Shown piece after piece: positions 33,501-44,947 of a DNA stretch of 64,000 nt (position 1 is its first letter; each line of letters starts with the position of its first letter). The notes under the pieces were generated by a model. The model saw only the letters and a list, made by a program, of their open reading frames with translations. It did no database searches and was not told the origin of the DNA. Source of the DNA: Colias croceus (Eukaryota > Arthropoda > Insecta > Lepidoptera > Pieridae); assembly GCF_905220415.1 (NCBI RefSeq), contig NC_059568.1:2666001-2730000 (forward strand), read 5' to 3'. The position numbers and the translations under genes were made by a program.

Positions 33501-34678
33501 TTAATATAATATAATAATATGATTTCTTTTTTCTTGGAAGCGTTATTTGTTCAAAGCTGTTTATACAAAGCTCGTGATATTTGAGATCAGAATACCGTTG
33601 CGTAAGCATATCATTTGCAGTTCTTAAAATACCACCTACCATATATTAGATACGGATAAATACAGCTACCTCTGCAATTGTTCAGGCATCTAAACAAGAC
33701 AGTACAAGTGTGCGCCGCTCCTTACTTCGCAGTAATGAGTAGCGCAATATACAGTCAAGTGAAGGGTGATTATTATACACCCTTTCAGGAGTTGTTTGCC
33801 CAGTCTCATCGCACGTACGCCGGCTTTGTAAGGGGAACAAAAGCTAACGTTTGATCCGCCTATATTTGGAGTACAATGTGTAAAACGAAAAACACGCAGC
33901 TCTTTGGATTTGATGCATAGTTTCATAGAATATAACATACCTGTAATAGTTACGCTTCAATTCATGAAATTGTTTGTGAAGCAATACTAACAATTTGTAG
34001 TTTAACATTGAGCTACAATTGCTTTTTATTTGTATAAATATTGCTGAGCAATTTTTATAAGCAAGGCTTCTATATCATTTATTATAGTAGCGAAATGTGG
34101 CAATCATACCAAAATATAAAGACAACAACAATAAAGAATAGAAAAAGATCGCTCGTTACACAAAAGGAGCAACTTTAACGCGCCATTTGAAGCAAAAACC
34201 TCGGATCTCAGGGAAAAAAACATTACCCCAAATCCTTGATAAATATTCTGAATCAACAGCCCTGTTAAAATATGATTTGTTAAGGTTTGTCGATTCCAAC
34301 CTTCGGGCTACGTGTAATTTCATCAGAACAAATTGGCTCCTCTTTCCCCAACCGCGTACATAGCTGTTAATATTCAGATTGCAATATTTTCTTATGATTT
34401 AATCCTTGGCTGCTTCAAGTCATATTATCAAGGATGCAAATTTTAGTTTCCCAACCCGAATTATTTTTGTAACGTCTTCAGAGAGGATTATAAGAGGTGT
34501 GTAAACATCTACGAAATATAAAAATAATAATAAGTGGAGTAGCAGCGAACTACAAACATGTACTCAGGGTCATTTATAAAATCATTCTATGTGGCGAAAA
34601 GAAATGTACATTGTAGAGTTAATCCAAACTGCTAATTAGCTACTGAAAGGGGAATTATTTTTTTATTTATATTGAAGA
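33501..34678. other. 1.2-kb stretch, nothing recognised
   Basis: Short frames at about 33690-33938 show no recognisable domain. Confidence 0.4.
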
Positions 34679-34901
34679 CTAGATTTCATCCCGCTGCTTC
34701 GCCCGCGTTTTCAAAGAAAAATCCGCATTGTTCCCGTTCCCGTGGGATTTCCGGGATAAAACCTATCCTATGTGTTAATCCAAGGTACCCTCTATATGTG
34801 TGCTAAATTTCATTGTAATCGGTCCAGTAGTTTATGCGTGAAAACCATACATACATACATAATTACAAACCATTCCTCTTTATAATATTAGTACATATAG
34901 A
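34679..34901 (-). mobile_element. Helitron-like element, 223 bp
   Basis: Minus-strand start TCTATATGTACTAATATTAT; hairpin region GCGGGCGAAGCAGCGGG; CTAG at 34679-34682. Contains a CATA tetranucleotide run. Confidence 0.75.
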
Positions 34902-35660
34902 TAAACCAAATAAAAATAACTCCCACAGTTTCTAAACAGTTAAATGACAGTAAAAAGGGCGAATGCAAAAATCAAAGCAAAAGCGCACATTGCTTGAAAT
35001 CGTCGCGAAACTTTACAACACCCCGTAATATATTTTCAAGTTTATCCCTTTACGAAACAAACTGAATTACAAATAAACACTTTCGAGACACCGGGATTTT
35101 CCGGCAGCTTCCTCGGGGAAATAATTCGCCGAGTCTCCATAGATTATAACGAACATATGACATTCAGTTTTATCTTCATGCGAATAAGGTGGAAATTCGT
35201 TAGCGGTGCTGGGCTTAATCGTATTTCGTATGCTTATGATCTTAGTAGTAATTAATTTCCCTGATATTTTATTGATTTAAATATTAAGACTTATCGTTTA
35301 GGGATTAATTCATTTATCGGCTTATACGTTGAGTTGTGCTAGAATTCCGCAGTATTAATGAAATGTTATTCTTTTGTTTATTAGATAAATCTAATATAAT
35401 CGATATCTAAACAACTACAATAAATTCGAATACTAATCTAATAAATGTATGCCATACGAAATACATCCATATTTTTAATTTTAAACTTAGAAAATACACT
35501 GCACAGAAAATTTACATTACAACGCACACAAGGTAATGTTCATGAAACATTCTATTGCTTCAATAATCTGATAGTTCAGTACTAAAATTCCTCAATACAA
35601 CCAAGCTTTAAATTGTTACAATTCAGAAGTCAGTTACACTGAGATTCGCCAGTAATCATA
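34902..35660. other. No gene seen
   Basis: Nothing recognised. Confidence 0.4.
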
Positions 35661-35954
35661 TTAAAGCATCCGCGGATGCAACAATTCGTAAAATTTGGCT
35701 GGTTGCAGAGCTTGACCGACCATCAGTGCGTACGTCAGTCGCGCTTGTCATATATTATGTATGGAAATTCATAGAACCGTTCATAGCTAGACCGACCATA
35801 CGCACGCGTATTGTCATGCGCATTAGTGTCATAGTCATACACATTGTTGATTAAGGTTGATGCGTATCGTCAGGACCGACGGTACGCACTGATGTTCGGT
35901 CAAGCTCTGCAACCAGCCAAATTTTACGAATTGTTGCATCCGCGGATGCTTTAA
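35661..35954. mobile_element. Composite palindrome: MITE family C copy 2 inside a longer palindrome
   Basis: The inner element (35697-35918) starts GGCTGGTTGCAGAGCTTGAC and matches 25745-25949. Outside it, 36 further bases on each side are perfect reverse complements (TTAAAGCATCCGCGGATGCA, then ACAATTCGTAAAATTT). The outermost TTAA on each side could be a piggyBac-type target or part of the palindrome. Copy 1 lacks the outer arms. Confidence 0.8.
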
Positions 35955-37662
35955 TATCCTCTCGGACCACGCTCGCGTGCAGTTGTGTCTTTAACCGTAG
36001 TGCTTATTGATTAGTTTATTCAATAAATAGCAATTATTCACATTAAAATCCATCACGAAAAATAGGAGCGCATACTTGCAAGAAGCTGAGTGTACAAGAA
36101 CGTGTGATAAACCTCCTTACTGTTGTTGCGGTCCTAGTACAATTCCGCTGCGTTATCTTTTAATAACTACAGCTATAAGTTACCTTTCGCTGTCCTGCTC
36201 ACTCCAACTGTGACAACCAAGTGACAACTTACGCTGCAGCCGCTCGTTGCGCCCCGTCTTTCATTCATAAAACTACTATTAAAAAGGTACGAAAAAATTT
36301 ACTATACGAAAACTATATAAGAACTATACGAGCAATAATACACCTCCTTAGACTTATGAGACCCTGGTGGATGTGCCAATATTAGATGAATACAATAATA
36401 ATTATTATTCAAATTTCTTCTGAGACTTTGTGATGTATTAACTATCAAACATCTTAATTGTTTATGTCACCCTTGTACATCACTTGAATATAAAAGATTA
36501 AACTGGCCTTAAAGATCTCATTGATTGATTATTTAATTAATTGAAATTGAAGTTAAAAGAAGAACGCATAATTGCGTTAATGAGAAATAATTATTTAGAA
36601 GCCTCCTATCAACCTTTGTGCTCCTGTTACTGTGACTTGCTCCTTTGTACAGCTGAGAAAGAAATATATTCGCAACTCTTTTGCATATAAATTGATTGAT
36701 TACCTCTACTTGTTCATTATTCCCTGGTACTTAAACCGGTTACCGTAAACATTATATTTTGTTATTGAGAAAATTAACTGCGATTATTAATTGAAAATGC
36801 CACTTAAACGTAGTCCACCGACCAAGAAGACTGGCCTATCCCCAGGCATGATTTCGGATAAATCTTCTTCCGACTCCCGTTTAAGGTAATCACTATGGTC
36901 AAAACCGAAAAACACCTTATACATATTGAATTTTGTTGAGAAAACTGTTGGTACGATTGTCTTAAAAAAAATATATGTGATACTCAAGGATATAATTAAC
37001 AAAGTATATTGTTTAATTTTCATTTTAAAACGGCCTACTCATAAAAAAATACATACAAATCAACCCCTTTTTGAACATAAAACACATTTTGTTAGGAAAA
37101 CGGCTACATATTTATACATGAAATTTATACCAAAAAATATGTTATGATATTTGTAACAATTTGTATAGTTTGTTTTTCCAATTTTCATTATTATCGTTTA
37201 AATATCAAGAAAAAACTAGAATTTATAATAAAACCCACATAAAACCTCACCTCTATTGCATATTTTCGACGAAATTTGACGGTGTCAGTTCAACTCGGAC
37301 GGGGGACTGTACGTGCGGTTTTTTTTGCAAAATAACGCTAAAATTCACCGAATTGAATGTTTTGTTAAATTAAACCGGATTGTAATAGGTATTTACATGA
37401 GCAGTTCATGAAATGAAAGTTAAAAATAGGTATGTAAAGATATAAAAATCTGTTTGTAAATTAGTTTTGTTTTTGAAAGGCGTCATTGAATATTATCCAG
37501 GTTCGATAATTTTTGACAGTAAAATATTATCAGAAAACACATAGGACCTATAATAAAACAGTAACCAGACTTTCCCTGTGCCTTGAATATTTTCTTAAAA
37601 AAGATTAATTGCTGTTCTATCGTAAATTTTAAGTGTCCAAAACAATTCATATAAGTACTATA
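35955..37662. other. 1.7-kb stretch, nothing recognised
   Basis: Short AT-rich frames only; no domain or splice pattern I would defend. Confidence 0.4.
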
Positions 37663-38051
37663 GGCCGGGAGATACTGACACAAAATTTTGGGTCATTTGT
37701 AACAGGATGGCGGTTCCACAGGGGTCTTAGTACGCAATGATAAAAAGAAAAATTATGGTCAGAACAGTGGTACCGGCGGACTAGTCGCGTGGGCGTTAGT
37801 CGAACTCGTCGGATAAATTACGAAAGTCAAACTATTTGTAACGGGCTATCGGTAAATCCTAAAATTTTTGTGTTACAGATCGTTTGACTTCCGTAATTTA
37901 TCCGACGAGTTCGACTAACGCACACGCGACTAGTCCGCCGGTACCAGCGTTTTGACAATCATTTTTCTTTTTGTCATTGCGTACTAAGACCCCTGTGGAA
38001 CCGCCATCCTGTTACAAATGACCCAAAATTTTGTGTCTGTATCCTCCGGCC
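37663..38051. mobile_element. MITE family D, complete copy with 7-bp duplication
   Basis: 389 bp with TIRs of more than 100 bases starting GGCCGGGAGATACTGACACA on the left and GGCCGGAGGATACAGACACA on the complement of the right. TACTATA flanks it on both sides (37656-37662, 38052-38058). Fragments of the family lie at 27721 and 58688. Confidence 0.85.
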
Positions 38052-38062
38052 TACTATACATA

Positions 38063-38256
38063 TCTATACTAATATTATAAAGCTGAAGAGTTTGTTTGTT
38101 TGTTTGAACGCGCTAATCTCGGGAACTACTGGTCCGATTTGAAAAATTCTTTCGGTGTTGGATAGCCCATTTATCGAGGAAGGTTATAGGCTATATATGA
38201 TCACGCTACGACCAACAGGGGTGGAGCCAGGGGGTGAAACCGCGCGAAGCAGCTAG
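38063..38256 (+). mobile_element. Helitron-like element (CTCTTCAGC family), 194 bp
   Basis: TCTATACTAATATTATAAAG start after A; GAAACCGCGCGAAGCAGCTAG end before T. It begins 5 bp beyond the duplication of MITE D. Confidence 0.8.
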
Positions 38257-38757
38257 TTATATATAAAATCGTAGGAAACTCAAAACTGACATAAACCTAT
38301 AGCAACATTTTTAACCGACACCATTATAGGACGAAATTCTCAATTCAACTGAATTTTTTGTTTGTTCCTCACCACTTTTCACTGGGTGAACCGATGATTT
38401 CATGATTCATAAAAATATAAATTATATATAATATATTTATATTAAGTTTTATATATAAAAATAATTCCTTTGCAGTGACTCTCCGAGGAAAAAAGAAATA
38501 GATTCGTGTTACAAATTTTAAAATCATACATAGTACATTTCTATCGACAAGGTTTTCTGGTATTTATAATCTACCGCCTGATAACTTAACCTCCCCTCCA
38601 ATCGGTTAGTTGTCAGTCGATCGCTTACATTCATAGAGTAATATAATATATACGGGCTTACATTGTTCGAAGAGACGATCACGGATCAGCGGACAGCGAG
38701 CCAATTGATGTTAAACAGCCGACGTGCGGTCTATATGTGCCATAGCCATGCCTTGTG
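38257..38757. other. Repeat-like fragment, then unique sequence
   Basis: 38262-38300 (AAAATCGTAGGAAACTCAAA) resembles the start of the Helitron at 5683 but has no clear TC terminus. The rest shows nothing. Confidence 0.4.
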
Positions 38758-38990
38758 ATTTATTTGCCCGCAACTTCGCTTGCGTGGAATAGATAAATGT
38801 TCATGGTATAAGTTTTTATCCCCTATTTTACCCCTTTAGGGGATGAATTTCCTAAAATCCTTTCTTAGGGGAGGCCTACGTTATGACATCTACCTGCATG
38901 CCAAATTTCAGCCCGATACGTCCAGTGGTTTGGGCTGTGCGTTGATAGATCACTATATCAGTCACCTTTGAGTTTTATATATTATATAGA
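38758..38990 (-). mobile_element. Decayed Helitron-like element
   Basis: Minus-strand start TCTATATAATATATAAAACT; 3' hairpin CCACGCAAGCGAAGTTGCGG; the CTAG is lost. Confidence 0.55.
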
Positions 38991-39256
38991 TTTAAGAAAA
39001 CTATCAAGTGAATGTACCAAGTGAAGGAATATTAAAGTATTAATTGTGACGAAGGCGTTTTTATTCTACAACCCAACATTCGCGATAATATAATAAACAA
39101 ACGTTGCGTCATTATAAATATCTTTAAAAGAAAAACGAAGGTTTTTTTCCATATTATTTTTTTGTTAAATTTTTACTTCACGAAATATACTCTTCTGAAG
39201 ACCTCAACTCTCTGGAAAATCTGTTTAATCGGAGGATTTTAATAAGATACTAGATA

Positions 39257-39502
39257 TGTCGCAGTCATCTGGAGGAATCTGCTATTTGATTGAAGACTAG
39301 AGCGATTATTGAATGACCACATTTAATTGGATGACTAAAGAACAACTCGTCATCCAACATTATGCCGAACGTTCTATCCGCTCTGTTCAAAGGGCTATAT
39401 TACAATTCACTAACTAGTTGGACGTCGTGAGTGATGTAGTTAAATCAACGTTCGGCCTAGTCATCCAAACAAATATCAGATTTAATCAGATGACGGCGAT
39501 GT
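39257..39502. mobile_element. TIR element, about 245 bp
   Basis: Imperfect TIRs: GTCGCAGTCATCTG on the left against ATCGCCGTCATCTG on the right complement. Internal inverted blocks are TTGGATGACTA and GCCGAACGTT. No coding sequence. Confidence 0.65.
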
Positions 39503-40165
39503 CTTATAGACACAAATAATGGAAACAATACTAAAAAAACATAAATTTAAAGTTAAAACATCATAAAAAATATTATATATTTTTTTCGGTGTGTGTAGGT
39601 TGCATGCATAATATAATATGTATTCCTACTAGGTATGAAGAGATATACAGAGAACGCTAAATACATTTATTTGCCTGGTCACCATTACCATTAGATACAC
39701 CATGACATGGTAGAGGCCGTTCTATAGAATTACGTCAAATAATGTACTCCATCTTTTATATCTCTGTAGGTGAGATGTTCTCCACCTTAGTAATCATCAG
39801 GTCTCCAGAATATAGTAGACTCCGTATTGAATAAAATTAATTTCTAAATCTGTATTTTCTTAACTGTTCCCCACTCTAGAACTTATAATTACTTAGTCAT
39901 CGGTCTCCAGAATGGGCCATGTGACTTAATACGGTTAATGTTGAAACATGAGTCTTCCTACATTACATTTACAACATACAACAATATTTACTATTCATAA
40001 AATGTAATATGTTACTGCCTCTCAGAGAAAGCATAAATTAGGTAGAAACCACTAACACATTACGATACAATACGATACATTTTACAATTCCATAATCTTT
40101 GGTCACTTTTTCTTCAACAACGATGTATATTATAGGGGGCGGTTAAAAAAACAAATTCAAATGTA
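39503..40165. other. Region upstream of LINE 2 ORF1
   Basis: Contains an unknown length of LINE 2 5'-UTR; I could not place the 5' boundary. No other feature seen. Confidence 0.4.
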
Positions 40166-41071
40166 GTGGCAGAATCATCAAGGTCCTTGAACCACGTAAT
40201 TGCCTTAAATGAGTTGTCTGACACTTCCCAATCATCAACTTATATTACCCAAAGACTTAAGCGAGGACGGGAAGATGATCTAAGTTTTGAATTCAATAAG
40301 TTCAAAGAGGAGTTTAAAGCCATGTTTTCTACTTTTACGATTAATCAACAATCAGAACTACAGACTATTGCAGCGAAAATTAAAGAAATACAGGAATCCA
40401 ATCACAATATAGACAATTCCATCGCCCTGCTAACGAGTCAGAATGAAGAATACAAAAGAAAAATACAAGATATGGAAATTCAGGCAAAGAAGGATAGAGA
40501 ATATATTGTCATGCTAGAAGAGAAAGTCGAAGATGCACAAAGGGTTATTCGTAAAACAAACATTGAGATAAAAAATGTTCCAATACAAAGTGGAGAATCG
40601 AGAGAAGATTTAATAAATATGTTTTTACACCTGTCCAGAAATATTGATTGTAAATTGGATAAATCACAAATTCGGGATATCTTTCGAGTGCGTCCCAAGT
40701 CCCGCAATGGGGACACTGTAAAGAACTCAACTATTGTAATCGAGATGAGCTCTGCATTATTAAAACGTGATATACTAAGTATGGCGAAATCCTTTAATAT
40801 TAAAAACAAAACGAAGCTACAAGCGAAACACTTGGGACTCATGACGAATGGTGACACCCCTATTTTCATCTCTGAACAATTAACTCAAAAGGGTGCTCGT
40901 CTATTTTTTCTCGCAAGAGATCTTACAAGATCGGGTAACTTCAAGTTCTGCTGGACGTCTTTTGGTCATATATACGTGAGAAAGGATGAAAAATCTTCAA
41001 TTATCACCATAAAAACCGAGTCACAAGTTCATCAGTTAATGCAGCAACAGCAAACTGCGACACAAGCATGA
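40166..41071 (+). CDS. LINE 2 ORF1: coiled-coil protein with FP25K-like domain, ATG lost
   Basis: 301 residues if read from GTG at 40166. The first in-frame ATG is at 40322 (residue 53), and TAG at 40133 bounds the frame upstream. Residues about 40-135 are rich in Lys/Glu/Gln with heptad-like spacing (coiled coil). Residues about 135-280 (KNVP, IFRVRPK, LTQKGARLFFLARDL, FKFCWTSFGHIYVRK) resemble the domain shared by baculovirus FP25K proteins and insect LINE ORF1 proteins. There are no zinc knuckles. Expected role: trimerising RNA-binding chaperone of the LINE RNP. GTG GCA GAA looks like a mutated ATG in good context. Confidence 0.8.
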   Translation: MAESSRSLNHVIALNELSDTSQSSTYITQRLKRGREDDLSFEFNKFKEEFKAMFSTFTINQQSELQTIAAKIKEIQESNHNIDNSIALLTSQNEEYKRKIQDMEIQAKKDREYIVMLEEKVEDAQRVIRKTNIEIKNVPIQSGESREDLINMFLHLSRNIDCKLDKSQIRDIFRVRPKSRNGDTVKNSTIVIEMSSALLKRDILSMAKSFNIKNKTKLQAKHLGLMTNGDTPIFISEQLTQKGARLFFLARDLTRSGNFKFCWTSFGHIYVRKDEKSSIITIKTESQVHQLMQQQQTATQA

Positions 41072-41525
41072 GTTGCGGTACTACTATCTGTTTTTAATTG
41101 TCTTTCATTAACTGCTCTAGTGCTAGTTTTATATATTATTTTTTACTCTACTTTTAATTGTTGCATTGTAATTAAGGTGTTAGAATTGTTTGATGCCTCA
41201 ACTAGTTTGAATTTTCGATGTATCTCAGTATACTATTCCACTCACCTGCCTACTAATCCAACTCATATTTCAACTCACACCACACATACTTTTACGATTA
41301 TCATCAATTACACTTCACACACATACACAAAATGCGCACACATATTACTATTATTCAAACAGTCTTACGAGTTCATAAAACCTCTTGGCCTCTTACTGAG
41401 GGGATCTAAACTAATTACTATATACTTCAACATCTCAAACATAACCTGTTTTGATTATGACATTATCATCCAGTATCAATTTTTTATCATTGAATTATAT
41501 TTAATAAAAGCCCCACTGATACATC

Positions 41526-44519
41526 ATGTGTACACTAACTTTAAAAATGGCGGCAGTTAATCAACTTTATGCAATAAGAGACTTAGATCAAACGATGCCA
41601 TTTCCACAAATAAGTTGTGATATACAGGACCTTACTAAATCCATAAATATTTCAAATTCAGATCTTACTATAATGTGCCAAAATATAAGAAGTATCTATC
41701 GTAACTTAAATGACTTCCTAACAACTGTATCGGTTCTAAAATTTGATGTGGACGTACTAATTTTTACAGAATGTAGATTAAATAAATTCAAACCCATTCC
41801 ACAAATCCCTGATTATACTGCACTAGAATCGGTATTTAATCAAAATCAAAACGATGGAGTTATTATCTATGCTAAATCCTATCTTAGACCTAACCTAAAA
41901 GAAATTAAATTGGTGCATGCATCCTGTGTGCAGCTGGAAATCCTTGACCTTACCATTCTGGGCATCTACCGATCGCCCTCTAAACAAAATGCGTCTGAAT
42001 ATGTAGAATCTCTTAATAACCACCTTGAAAATATAAAATCACATCGTAACATAATTATAACAGGAGATATAAATATTGACATTCTGAATAGTATAAACGA
42101 ACAATCCTATGATCGTAATAATAGAGGTAATTATTTAAATATGCTAGCTGATCATGGTTTTCTTGCTGCACACACGCTGCCAACGAGGGATTCTAGTTGC
42201 TTAGATCACTTTATGGTGAAGCTAAACAAAACAAAATTTTCGGCAAATGCTGCTGTATTAAATACCAGTATCACTGATCATCTAACAATCTTCTTATGTA
42301 TATCGAAACTTAAAATTCATACAGTAAATTCAAAAATTACCGAATATGTGAATTATGATTTAGCCTATGACAGGCTTCTTCAAAAGAATTTAGAGTCTTT
42401 GTTATTGTGCGATGATCCTAATTTAGTCACAGAGTACCTACAGTTATATTTATCTGAGGCATTGGATGAGAGTAAAACAATTAAAAGAACAACCAAAAAA
42501 CAACGAACGATTAAACCATGGATAACAGCAGGTATTCTCAGGTGTATCCGAAATAGAAATCAAATGCAACTTAAAGTTAAAGCAGACCCTCTAAACGAAA
42601 TTTTAAAACTTACATACAGACGTTACAGAAACCATTGTAATAATTTGATTAAAAAATTAAAACGTAATTATGACAGAGAAATATTAAATAAAGCAGCTAA
42701 AAACTCAAAAGAATTATGGAAGTCGATAAGACAAATTACCAACTTTAAACCAGCTAAATTACATAGTAAAGATCTTCTCAAGTCGGATTCTTCTCCTTGC
42801 AAATCGGTAAATTTAGTCAATGATTTTTTCGTTGGTGTCGGTAAACAGTTAGCAAATCAACTTTTGATTAAAAATTCTAATATGGTAAGGAACCCTACTT
42901 CAGACACGGTTAACAAACACAGCTCCTCTTTCGTTCTTCTAAAAACAGATATCAGTGAAGTTAATACAATAATCACGACGTTAAAATCTGATAGTGCCCC
43001 AGGGTGGGACAAAATACCTACAAAATTTCTTAAAATTTGTTCGCCTATTGTAGCTCCTGCTATTTGTCACCTAGCGAATTTATGTTTTAATACAGGTGTA
43101 TTCCCTGTTCAGCTAAAAAAGTCAGTAGTTGTTCCGGTGTATAAGGGTGGGGATGGATCCGATGTCAATAATTATCGCCCCATCTCGGTTCTGCCAGCAA
43201 TCTCTAAAGTTATCGAAAAGCTCATTAATAGTAGACTCCTCAATTACTTTGAAAAATATAACATCTTCTCCGATTCACAGTTTGGGTTCAGACACGGTCT
43301 TTCAACCGAAGATGCTGTGTTGAAATTAACATCTCTTATATCTGACAGACTGGATGAAGGCAAAAAATGTTTGGCTGTTTTTCTAGACCTGAAAAAGGCA
43401 TTTGACACCGTCTCCATCCCTATCCTTATCCGTAAGCTGGAACATGCAGGCATTCGTGGTACACCCCTTAATCTATTGGAAAGTTATTTAACAGAGCGTA
43501 CTCAATGTGTAAAAATAGAAAATTATATTAGCTGTGACAGAGGCGTTACCTGTTGTGTGCCACAGGGAAGCGTTCTCGGGCCAACGCTCTTTTTAGTCTA
43601 TATCAATGATCTAACTAATTTAAGTATATTAAATGGAAAAATCTACTCTTACGCAGATGATACGGCGATAGTATTTAGTGGGAACTCATGGATATCAGTC
43701 TTTAACGCGGCACAAATAGGTATTTCTAAAATTTCTGATTGGTTAATAAGTAATCTCCTCACTCTGAACATTAAAAAAACTAACTACATATGCTTTTCAA
43801 TTAATAATAAAACACAACCTAACCCTAATCTTAACCTTAAGCTCCACGAATGCGATGGAACAGATAATTTAAATTGCAATTGCGACACTATTGAAAAAGT
43901 ATTTACTACAAAATATCTCGGGATCATACTTGATCACCGCTTATCTTGGCATTCACACATTGACTATATGAACGAAAGAGCACGGAAACTAATCTGGATT
44001 TTTAAATCTTTGAGACACGTAACTTCACATAAACTTATGAATCAAATATACAAGTCCTTAGTTCAATCAATCTTAGCATATTGTATTCCTATTTGGGGGG
44101 GGGCTAACAAATCTAAATTTATAGAAATGGAGCGTGTGCATAGGTGTCTTCTGAAAGTCATGTATCAAAAACCGCGCCGGTTTCCAACGACAGATCTGTA
44201 TAAACTATGTGATTTACTATCAGTTAGACAATTATACATCTTACTTATTACAATAAAAACACACAAAAAAACACCATTCATTCATACCACAGTCGAGGGA
44301 AGAAGAAGGAAGGATGTAATCAAAACTCGTTGTACCAAAACTGTTTTTGCCAGACGCCAATACTCAGCTAACTCAGTTTATATATATAATCATCTTAATA
44401 AATTATTAAACATTAATAGATTAACGTGTAGTGATTTAAAAAACAAAACAACGAACTGGCTAAAAACACTAAATTATGATGACACAGAAAAACTCCTTGC
44501 TACGTCATGCACTGTGTAA
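41526..44519 (+). CDS. LINE 2 ORF2: endonuclease plus reverse transcriptase
   Basis: 997 residues from ATG 41526; the ATG at 41547 (AAAAATGGCGG) is in frame and in a strong context, so the protein may be 990 residues. Endonuclease: CQNIRSI (Asn), TECRL (Glu), GDINIDIL (Asp181), ITDHLTIF (Asp251-His252). Reverse transcriptase: SAPGWDKIP, NNYRPISVLPAISK, FLDLKKAFDTV (Asp621), CVPQGSVLGPTLF, YADD (709-712). A C-terminal KYLGIILDHRLSW segment follows. It performs target-primed reverse transcription. All catalytic residues are present, there are no stops, and no RNase H. Confidence 0.95.
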   Translation: MCTLTLKMAAVNQLYAIRDLDQTMPFPQISCDIQDLTKSINISNSDLTIMCQNIRSIYRNLNDFLTTVSVLKFDVDVLIFTECRLNKFKPIPQIPDYTALESVFNQNQNDGVIIYAKSYLRPNLKEIKLVHASCVQLEILDLTILGIYRSPSKQNASEYVESLNNHLENIKSHRNIIITGDINIDILNSINEQSYDRNNRGNYLNMLADHGFLAAHTLPTRDSSCLDHFMVKLNKTKFSANAAVLNTSITDHLTIFLCISKLKIHTVNSKITEYVNYDLAYDRLLQKNLESLLLCDDPNLVTEYLQLYLSEALDESKTIKRTTKKQRTIKPWITAGILRCIRNRNQMQLKVKADPLNEILKLTYRRYRNHCNNLIKKLKRNYDREILNKAAKNSKELWKSIRQITNFKPAKLHSKDLLKSDSSPCKSVNLVNDFFVGVGKQLANQLLIKNSNMVRNPTSDTVNKHSSSFVLLKTDISEVNTIITTLKSDSAPGWDKIPTKFLKICSPIVAPAICHLANLCFNTGVFPVQLKKSVVVPVYKGGDGSDVNNYRPISVLPAISKVIEKLINSRLLNYFEKYNIFSDSQFGFRHGLSTEDAVLKLTSLISDRLDEGKKCLAVFLDLKKAFDTVSIPILIRKLEHAGIRGTPLNLLESYLTERTQCVKIENYISCDRGVTCCVPQGSVLGPTLFLVYINDLTNLSILNGKIYSYADDTAIVFSGNSWISVFNAAQIGISKISDWLISNLLTLNIKKTNYICFSINNKTQPNPNLNLKLHECDGTDNLNCNCDTIEKVFTTKYLGIILDHRLSWHSHIDYMNERARKLIWIFKSLRHVTSHKLMNQIYKSLVQSILAYCIPIWGGANKSKFIEMERVHRCLLKVMYQKPRRFPTTDLYKLCDLLSVRQLYILLITIKTHKKTPFIHTTVEGRRRKDVIKTRCTKTVFARRQYSANSVYIYNHLNKLLNINRLTCSDLKNKTTNWLKTLNYDDTEKLLATSCTV

Positions 44520-44634
44520 TTATTGTTTCTATATTATTTATTTAAATTTAATTATAATCATACGCTACTAAAATATATTAATTGCTATTAAATTTGTTCA
44601 CTCACAAACTCGTGCTCATACATAAAATGACAAA

Positions 44635-44735
44635 TCTAAACACACACACATACACACCCACACACATTCACCCACACTCACACGCACACATGCGCCCACA
44701 CACACAATACATACACACACACACACACACACGAA
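44635..44735. repeat. AC-rich imperfect microsatellite in LINE 2 3'-UTR
   Basis: Runs of CACACA interrupted by T, C and G (ACACCCACACACATTCACCC and similar). Lies between the ORF2 stop and the repeat tail. Confidence 0.85.
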
Positions 44736-44947
44736 TACACTCCACACTTAACTATTAATATTTTGTTATTTAAACAGTTTATTTTTCTCATGTAGATAAC
44801 CTATTTTAAGTTAAGGAAGAGCGGGTTCTCCTGACACAGGTTTTATATTAAACTTACTAGGAGGGCCCTACTACTCCATATTGTATGAAATTGAGAAGGG
44901 TAAATAAACTATTTTTATTTTATTTATTTTTATTTTATTTCTCTACT

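Larger units (their letters stand above)
40134..44940 (+). mobile_element. LINE 2: CR1/Jockey-group non-LTR retrotransposon
   Basis: Two separate frames (ORF1, 455-bp spacer, ORF2), a 3'-UTR with an AC-rich microsatellite, and a TTTTATTTTATTTA-type repeat tail instead of poly(A). The start given is only a lower bound. No target duplication was found, as is common for CR1-like elements. ORF2 is intact and ORF1 is open but lacks an ATG, so the copy is young but perhaps disabled. Confidence 0.8.

Noticed and set aside
34155..34875. CRISPR-like or tandem arrays
   Set aside because: No regularly spaced repeats with unique spacers anywhere; repeats here are dispersed transposons, and the sequence is eukaryotic.
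41120..41560. A 146-residue frame between LINE 2 ORF1 and ORF2
   Set aside because: Composition is low-complexity Thr/His/Ile, it overlaps the ORF2 start, and no comparable LINE has a protein there.
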